A stretch of DNA of 64,000 nucleotides, from positions 17,874,001 through 17,938,000 of the forward strand of contig NC_068913.1 of the NCBI RefSeq assembly GCF_023091745.1, written 5' to 3'. Shown one piece after another: positions 58,029 through 64,000 of the stretch. This DNA is from Budorcas taxicolor. Taxonomy: Eukaryota > Chordata > Mammalia > Artiodactyla > Bovidae. The first letter of the stretch is position 1, and every line of letters starts with the position of its first letter. The notes under the pieces are model-generated. The model was not told the DNA's origin. It searched no databases and saw only the letters and a list, made by a program, of their open reading frames with translations. The translations under genes and the position numbers were made by a program.

Positions 58029-58431
58029 AGATAGCTCAATAACCTCTCCAATATTATGTTGTATCTCTAAAGATGTAGGTAGAAAGGAAGAAAACATGTG
58101 AGTGCTTAAGGCAGTATATACTTTCATTCATCAAGAAAGTGGATTTGAAATCTAATTTTTGATTCTAGATACGGTGTCCACTCTACAGGATTATCCTGTT
58201 GCTCCTAATTGAAAGAAGACTCTGATACTGGTCATCAGCTGTGATTTCTGAGCTGTAAAAATTACTAATAAATAGGTTTTCTATTGCTTCCACAGCACTG
58301 TTACACTGTGCTGGAGTATGTTTTGACATTTTCAGAATGTCTAAAAATGTAAGACCTAGGTTAGTGACTGTAACTGAAATAAAATATGGTTGGATTGGTC
58401 ATATCTCTTTGTCACATAAAAGCCTGAGAAT
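58029..58431. other. Intron 1, nothing recognised
   Basis: Short unassigned spacer before a compound microsatellite. Confidence 0.45.
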
Positions 58432-58432
58432 A

Positions 58433-58499
<67 letters not shown>

Positions 58500-58500
58500 A
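58432..58500 (+). repeat. Compound (GT)n(GA)n(CAGA)n microsatellite
   Basis: GT units to about 58444, GA units to about 58467, then about eight CAGA units. Such compound tracts are usually highly polymorphic. The open frames across it are by-products. Confidence 0.95.
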
Positions 58501-59654
58501 AGCAGGTTTAAGTGACAGTGTGTGAGAAATCCTGGTTCCTGAAGGGTCAAGGATATGAACTTGGCTGTATCTGGCCTTGTGTACTTCTAGAATCTGTACT
58601 GTTTCTGAATTGTATTATAGTGAGAAGTACTTTTCCCCATGATTATTAAAAGTTATATGTGGCGATAAACTGGTAAATGTCTCAGGAATCACTAAGCAGA
58701 GATTCTGGTCTCAGGTGATAGTCCCAGCAACTGGTGCTGGATTAATTCAGCCCCTCACCCCTAAGAAGCTAATAGTTATCCCTGCAATTTGTGGGTTTGA
58801 ACTCTGAATGTTTGTAACTTAGTGAAATGCCACTATGTTGTACTTTAATGATGGCTCACCAAAAACAAGGATGAGTTAAACTTGTGAGACTCATTATTGT
58901 GTGGGAAGACTGGTGTCGAAAATTGTCTTCCAAGATACTAGAATTAAGAAACTCACTAAACTTCTGGATGTGTTTCATAACAAGAATGCAAAAACTGCTA
59001 CAGATTGCTGCCTAGTGTTAGTAAAGATCAAGTATCTATCTCCTGCTGACAGCAATAGCCCCTTATTTAGCCAGTATGGCCACAGGGAGAACTTCACATA
59101 GCTAACTTTTAGATTACTAAAATACTATTTGGTGAAACAGATGCTTTCTAAAATCATTATACAATTGTTTTCTTAAGCAGAACAAACAAAACCTCAATGA
59201 ACTCTTTGTAGCTTAATTAATTTTAATACCTATGATTGCGAATAGATACTTTTGAATATAAGATTGAATGAGCATGGCCTATTACTGATCCTATAAATTT
59301 GCTTTGGGAAGTGTCTTTTTTCCTGGTAAATGTGGAATGAAACAGTGTGTGGCCACATTTATTCCTTAATAGAATAACCTGGCTTTTTTCTCTTATCAAG
59401 TTAAAGACCAAAAAATTATTTTCCAAATGGTTCCATAAAAGAACCTTAGAAACAAAAAGGTACGCTGAAAAATAACTAGATTTGAAGTCAAGAGACTTAG
59501 GTTATTTATCCACTTCTAACATTTGACTTATAGTAAGTCTCTAAATCTTCATCTAATTGATGGGTGGGCTTTTTAAGAGTTCAGTTGGGTAAGGAAAAGA
59601 GCCTACTATGGAAAGGAAAAGTAAGTTTATTAAACTAGATGATGACTTTGAAGT
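58501..59654. other. Intron 1, nothing recognised
   Basis: AT-rich unassigned DNA. Confidence 0.45.
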
Positions 59655-60715
59655 TTTAAAACTAGTTTTACTGAGGTATAGCTGACAAAGTTGTATATAT
59701 TTTAAGGTATACAGTTTGATGATTAGGTATACATTTACAAAGTGAAGTGATTACCATAATTAAGATAAGTGCATATCTATCACCTCGCAGAGCTACCTTT
59801 TTTTTTTTTTTTGATGTGTGATGAGAACACTCAAGATCTCTTCTTAGCAAATTCCACGTATACAATACAGTATTACTGACTACAGTCACCAGCTGTACCT
59901 TAGGTTCCCAGAACTCACCTGTGTTACAACTTAAAGTTCGCATCCGTCCAGCAACTTTCCCCACCTGCCAGTCCATGGCAGCCATCATTCTACTCTCTCC
60001 TGTGAATTACTTTTTAAGATTACGCACATAAGTGAGATCATAATTGTTTTTTTCCCTGTGTATTTGTTTTTCTGTGTCTGGCTTATTTCACTTAGAAAAA
60101 TATCCTCCAAGTTCATCTATGTTGTTGCCAGTGGCAGGATTTCCTTTTTAAAAGACTGTGTAATAATCCGCACGCGCGCTTGTGTGTGTACACATACCTA
60201 TGTGTATATATTTTCTTTATCCATTCCCCCATGAGTGAACACAGAGGTTCTCCATCTCCTAGTTATTGTGGAAAATGCTGCATTGAATATGGGAGTGCAG
60301 GTATCTTTTCAGGATCCTGGTGTTATTTCCTGTGAGTATATACTCAGAGTGAGATTGCTAGATTATATGTTAGTTCTATTCTTAAGTTTTTGAGGAATCT
60401 TCATGCTGTTTCTCATTCCCACCAGTTTACATTCTCGCCAGTGGTGTACAAGGGTGCTCTTTTCTCCACATCCTTGCCAACATATGTTATTTTCTTATCT
60501 TTTTGACAGTAGCCATTCTACCAAGTGTGAGATGGTATCTCATTGTGGTTTTAATTTGCGTTTCTCTGGTTAGTGATGTTTGAGCACCTTTTCATGTACC
60601 CTCAATAGCCGTTTATATGTCATCTTTGGAAAATGTCTACTTTGCTCTTTTTTGTCTGTGATTTAATAAGCTTATTTGTGTTTTCTGCTATTGAGTTACA
60701 TGAATTCCATATATA

Positions 60716-60750
60716 TATTTTGGATATAGCAAATGTATATATCCAAAATA
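60716..60750. repeat. 13-base inverted repeat with 9-base loop
   Basis: TATTTTGGATATA (60716-60728) and its exact reverse complement TATATCCAAAATA (60738-60750). It lies inside the old L1, so is probably a chance product of local mutation. Confidence 0.7.
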
Positions 60751-61181
60751 CTAGGCCCTTATCAGATGTATGGTTTGCAGGTATTTTCTTCTGTGCCATA
60801 ACTTGTCTTTTCATTTTGTTAATTGTTTCCTTTGCTGTGCAGAAGCTTTTTAGTTGCTTGTTTATTTTTGCTTTTGTTGCTTGTGCTTTTGGTATTATAT
60901 CCAAAATGTCATTGCCAGGACTGAGCTTTTTCCCTATGTTTTCTTCTAGGAGTTTGACAGTTCCAGGCCTTATAGTTAAGTCTTTAATCTATTTCAAGTT
61001 AATTTTGTGTACAGTATAAGATAGGGTTCAGTTTCACTCTTTTGCATGTAGATATCCAGTTTTCCTAGCACCATGTATAGAGAGACTATCCTTTTCTCAT
61101 TGTATATTCTTGGTACCTCTGTCAAAGATCAGTTGACCATATATCTGTGGAGTTTTATATCTGGGCCTTCTGTGCCATTGG

Positions 61182-61406
61182 TCTGATGTGAAGAGCCAAC
61201 TCATTGGAGAAGACCCTGATGCTGGGGAAGGTTGAGGGCATAGGAGAAGGGGGTGACAAAGGATGAGATGGTTGGATGGCATCACTGACCCAATGGACAT
61301 GAGTTTGAGCAAACTCTGGGAGATAGTGAAGGACAGGGAAGCCTGGGGTGCTGCAGTCCATGGGGTTGTAAAGTCGGACACAACTTAATGACCGAACAGC
61401 AACAAA
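61182..61406 (+). repeat. BovB (RTE) LINE 3' terminus inside an L1, flanked by a long direct repeat
   Basis: GAAGAGCCAACTCATTGGAG, AGATGGTTGGATGGCATCAC, GGGGTGCTGCAGTCCATGGG and an eroded tail. The L1 text on the left (61142-61181) is repeated imperfectly on the right (61407-61446), see findings. Confidence 0.92.
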
Positions 61407-61560
61407 TATGCGTAGATTTATTTATCTGGGCCCTCTCTTCCATTGGTTTATGTGTCTGTTTTTATGCCAGTACCACACTGTTTCCATTGCTATGGCACTG
61501 TATAAACTAGATGATTCTTTGTACAATTAGTTATGTAATGAGCAACTAGTCTTAACCAGA

Positions 61561-63116
61561 ACTCAGTGTAGAATACTTTCTTAATACTTTTACAATCTCT
61601 CTTCACAGATAACTTTTATAATCTCTCTTCTCTCTTGAGGGGTTAAGTAATTTGCTCAGGGTCAGGTGGCATGCACAGAGGCCGACAGGGCCATGTAACT
61701 CTCTAAGTCCTGACTTCAGGTTTTTGGAACCCAGTTAATTATGGGACAGGAAAACATGCACAATGGGTAATCCCAATGCTTATATAGTTAAGACACAGAA
61801 AGGCCAAAAATAGTTTTGGCAGGGGGTTGGGTGAAGAGAAAGCTAAATGGGACTAAACTCTAGGGTCCACAGAACTTAAAATAGCTGCAAGTATTCCCAG
61901 TGATTCAGGCCTCAGATATGTATATAAGAATGTCATAGCACTTCAGAACTTTATTATGTCATTAGCAGGCCTTTCCCTTGGTCTGTAAAATATACTTTGT
62001 TAAGACAGAATTTAGATTTCATGTGAAATCTCAAAATCTGGGTAGAATGAGTCCTTTTGTATTTTCATATTTGATAATGTAACCTTTGCATTTGTAATAA
62101 AGCATCATAAGGTTCCATTCAAGCATAACACTGATTCTAACTTCCACCGTTCTTTGACAGCTCATCAGCATTCAAAATAGTACCTTTTTTATTTCATTCT
62201 CATGGCAAAGTAAGGTGTGCTGTCTTCTCAGTTTATGCCTCCTTGGGCTCTTTTCCTTTTTCTAGGTTTGCTGATGTGATGTAGAAAGATATTTCAATCT
62301 GCATTTTAACAACTTCTTTCAGGATGTTGTGACAGTTTTCAGTGTCCCTTGCGCTTACTGTATGCTCTCTTTGACAGTGTGGAATATAGATCCTTTCATA
62401 AGTAACATTAGACATGGCATTTTTATTGTTGTTCTGATTCTGAAAGTGTTTTATAGAGTCTGTGTGATAAAGTTTCTCATGACATTTCTTCTGTAGTTTC
62501 CTAGTTAAATACATCAGTTTATAAGTTGGATTAGTGAAGTAATCTTTGTATCTTAGAAAATAATAAAAAAACTTACAGAGCTCAGTTGCTTAGTTACCTT
62601 TAAAAACTGTTTGCTGTGCCCATGTAACCTGTGAAATGATCTTTCCATAAACGGGTGTAAAAGATCATAGTAAAATAGAGATTTTTCTCTATATTAGCTG
62701 GTAATCTATAAACAAATTATATTTATGATAGTTTTGAGTTTTCTGACAGTGTCATTTTCTTTCTACTAAAGGGTTTTTGAAGGTACTCTGAAAAGAATCA
62801 ACTGTCCTTTTCCTGTTTAAGGTCAGGTTGTTTCATTTAAGTGTCTAATACTTACTAAGCAGGGAGTAGCAAATACTGCTAAATGCAGTTTCATTAGAGT
62901 TGTAAAATTAGGGAGATAGACTGTGCTCAGAAATAATGTTTTGGGGAAAAGCTAAAATATGCAGCAATATTTTGATCAGAGAGCTTAAAATAAACCTTAT
63001 TTAAAATTCTGGTCATTCTTTACATATCTAAGTGACCTGTTATTGAGAAACACCTGGGCAGTTTGATTGCATTTGTTTATTCTTTCTCTTTTTGGTTAAA
63101 ATACAAAAAGGATGTG
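61561..63116. other. Intron 1, nothing recognised
   Basis: Unassigned AT-rich DNA. A CATAATCTCTCTTC-like phrase is repeated at 61590-61630. Confidence 0.45.
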
Positions 63117-63309
63117 AAGTGAAGTTGCTCAGTCGTGTCCGACTCTTTGCGACCCCATGGACACCAGGCTTCTCCATCCATGGGATTTTCTAGGCAAGAG
63201 TACTGGAGTGGGTTGCCTATTCCTTCTCCAGGGAACTTCCCGACCCATGGATTGAACCCAGGTCTCCCGCATTGTAGATAGACGCTTTACCGTCTGAGCC
63301 ACCAGGGAT
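63117..63309 (-). repeat. Bov-tA SINE in intron 1
   Basis: AAGTTGCTCAGTCGTGTCCG at the left and the head TTTACCGTCTGAGCCACCAG at the right. The body lacks a short segment after CCATGGACACCAGG. Antisense to GLCCI1. Confidence 0.94.
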
Positions 63310-64000
63310 GAATACAGCTTTAATTTCAGTGATAACTGTTCATTCAAGAAATTTTTATTTTCAGGTATTGCAGTAGCTGTTCATAGTATGTTGATGGGTA
63401 AAACTAGTGGATTTTCTCTCTCTTTCACACAATGACTATTTCTTGAGTCTCTACTATGTCTGAAGAGCTGTTTAACCCTTAAAGAATACGTGTTCTAGGT
63501 GCAGTTGGTGTGTTCACATTTATATTTCTTAACAAACTCAGGTTATTTAAAATCTGCCAAGAATATGACCCACTGTTTTCTCTGAGCCTTGAACTTCACA
63601 TATGAATTATTATGTTCCTATGCTTCTCTTTCAAGATTAGGTTGAGCTCTTTGATATTCTTTTTTGAATACTGAATACTTATATGTGTTTTTCCCTTACT
63701 AGATGAACCTTAGGAGAGCATCATCTTGTGGCTTCTCTAATATATCTAGGTCTAAGCTGTATTGCTGCCTAGACATATTAAAATATTCTGCTAAAGTTTG
63801 GCCTAGCCTTGTGGAATTAACATGAAATCAGCTTCTGAAGCTGTTCTACTTGGAGAAACTTAAAAAACCATCATGCCAAAAACTGTGGACATACTCAATT
63901 AAAAATTTAAATGTTTTCAGATCTGTCATAAAGACCATGATTATTCTAAGCTCCAAGTAGGAGAATGTGAATTACATATTTATTTCTGGTTTATTATAAT
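63310..64000. other. Intron 1 to window edge, nothing recognised
   Basis: Unassigned AT-rich DNA, including a CCACTGTTTTCTCTGAGCC stretch. No GLCCI1 exon 2 coding text is visible. Confidence 0.5.

Larger units (their letters stand above)
59655..61560 (-). repeat. L1 LINE, 3' UTR and part of ORF2, split by BovB
   Basis: The reverse complement is an old L1: 3' UTR (TTTTACTGAGGTATAGCTGA, GACTACAGTCACCAGCTGTA), then ORF2 text (CCTCCAAGTTCATCTATGTT, CATTCCCACCAGTTTACATT, TTTAATTTGCGTTTCTCTGG, CAGATGTATGGTTTGCAGGT). After the BovB it resumes (ATGCCAGTACCACACTGTTT). It lies antisense to GLCCI1. The 128- and 94-codon frames here are L1 relic by-products. Confidence 0.9.
52277..64000 (+). other. GLCCI1: GLCCI1 intron 1 (5' part, runs off the window)
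   Basis: From the donor to the window edge I see no sequence encoding the next expected GLCCI1 segment and no conserved open frame. GC content drops sharply after about 52450 and the interval becomes ordinary AT-rich intron. It holds two Bov-tA SINEs, a long minus-strand L1 with a BovB insertion, several microsatellites and a pair of related unassigned segments, all listed separately. The extent is inferred from the missing exon 2. Confidence 0.85.

Noticed and set aside
60633..61019. 128-codon frame in intron 1 as an exon or gene
   Set aside because: It is read from the opposite strand of an L1 ORF2 relic.
1..64000. CRISPR arrays, bacterial-type operons or a novel defence system
   Set aside because: Regular arrays, compact gene order and ribosome-binding sites are absent; the content is mammalian nuclear DNA.

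Overview
This is a window of ruminant, almost certainly bovid, nuclear DNA. Nearly every young repeat belongs to a ruminant family: Bov-tA and BOV-A2 SINEs, 3' fragments of the BovB (RTE) LINE, and a ruminant-type L1 3' end. Older mammalian repeats (MIR, L2, L1M-type, a MaLR LTR) lie beneath them. The species cannot be fixed from sequence alone.

The one gene I can support is the first coding exon of GLCCI1 (glucocorticoid-induced transcript 1, FAM117 family) on the + strand. The ATG is at 51823, the exon ends at 52276, and the first 151 residues are encoded. The exon sits in a GC- and CpG-dense block (about 51000-52450). Its promoter has no obvious TATA box but has a regularly spaced cluster of CCAAT boxes, GC boxes, a short CGG repeat and a 16-codon upstream ORF. 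The rest of the window to 64000 is the start of intron 1. I see no second exon, so exon 2 probably lies beyond the right edge.

Layout: 1-50900 is upstream intergenic DNA with no coding sequence I can support. It is a layered repeat landscape: ancient L2 and L1 copies have been broken by BovB, Bov-tA and BOV-A2 insertions. Several insertions keep readable target-site duplications (near 5303/5533, 6154/6359, 12305/12650, 14091/14371, 16528/16754, 41190/41362, 42801/43024). Two L2 relics of about 2.4 kb (8715-11050 and 41371-43850) are the best preserved old elements. The intervals 27687-30129 and 38521-40869 are unusually poor in recognisable repeats and are the best upstream places to look for conserved noncoding DNA. 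Intron 1 carries a CTG microsatellite, a GT/GA/CAGA microsatellite, two Bov-tA copies, a long minus-strand L1 split by a BovB fragment, and a pair of short related segments (53618-53685 and 54589-54677) that I cannot assign to a repeat family.

No tRNA, rRNA, CRISPR array, intact transposase or intact reverse transcriptase is present. Repeat family names come from pattern recognition without a database search, and boundaries are approximate to about 10-30 bases unless a target-site duplication is given.
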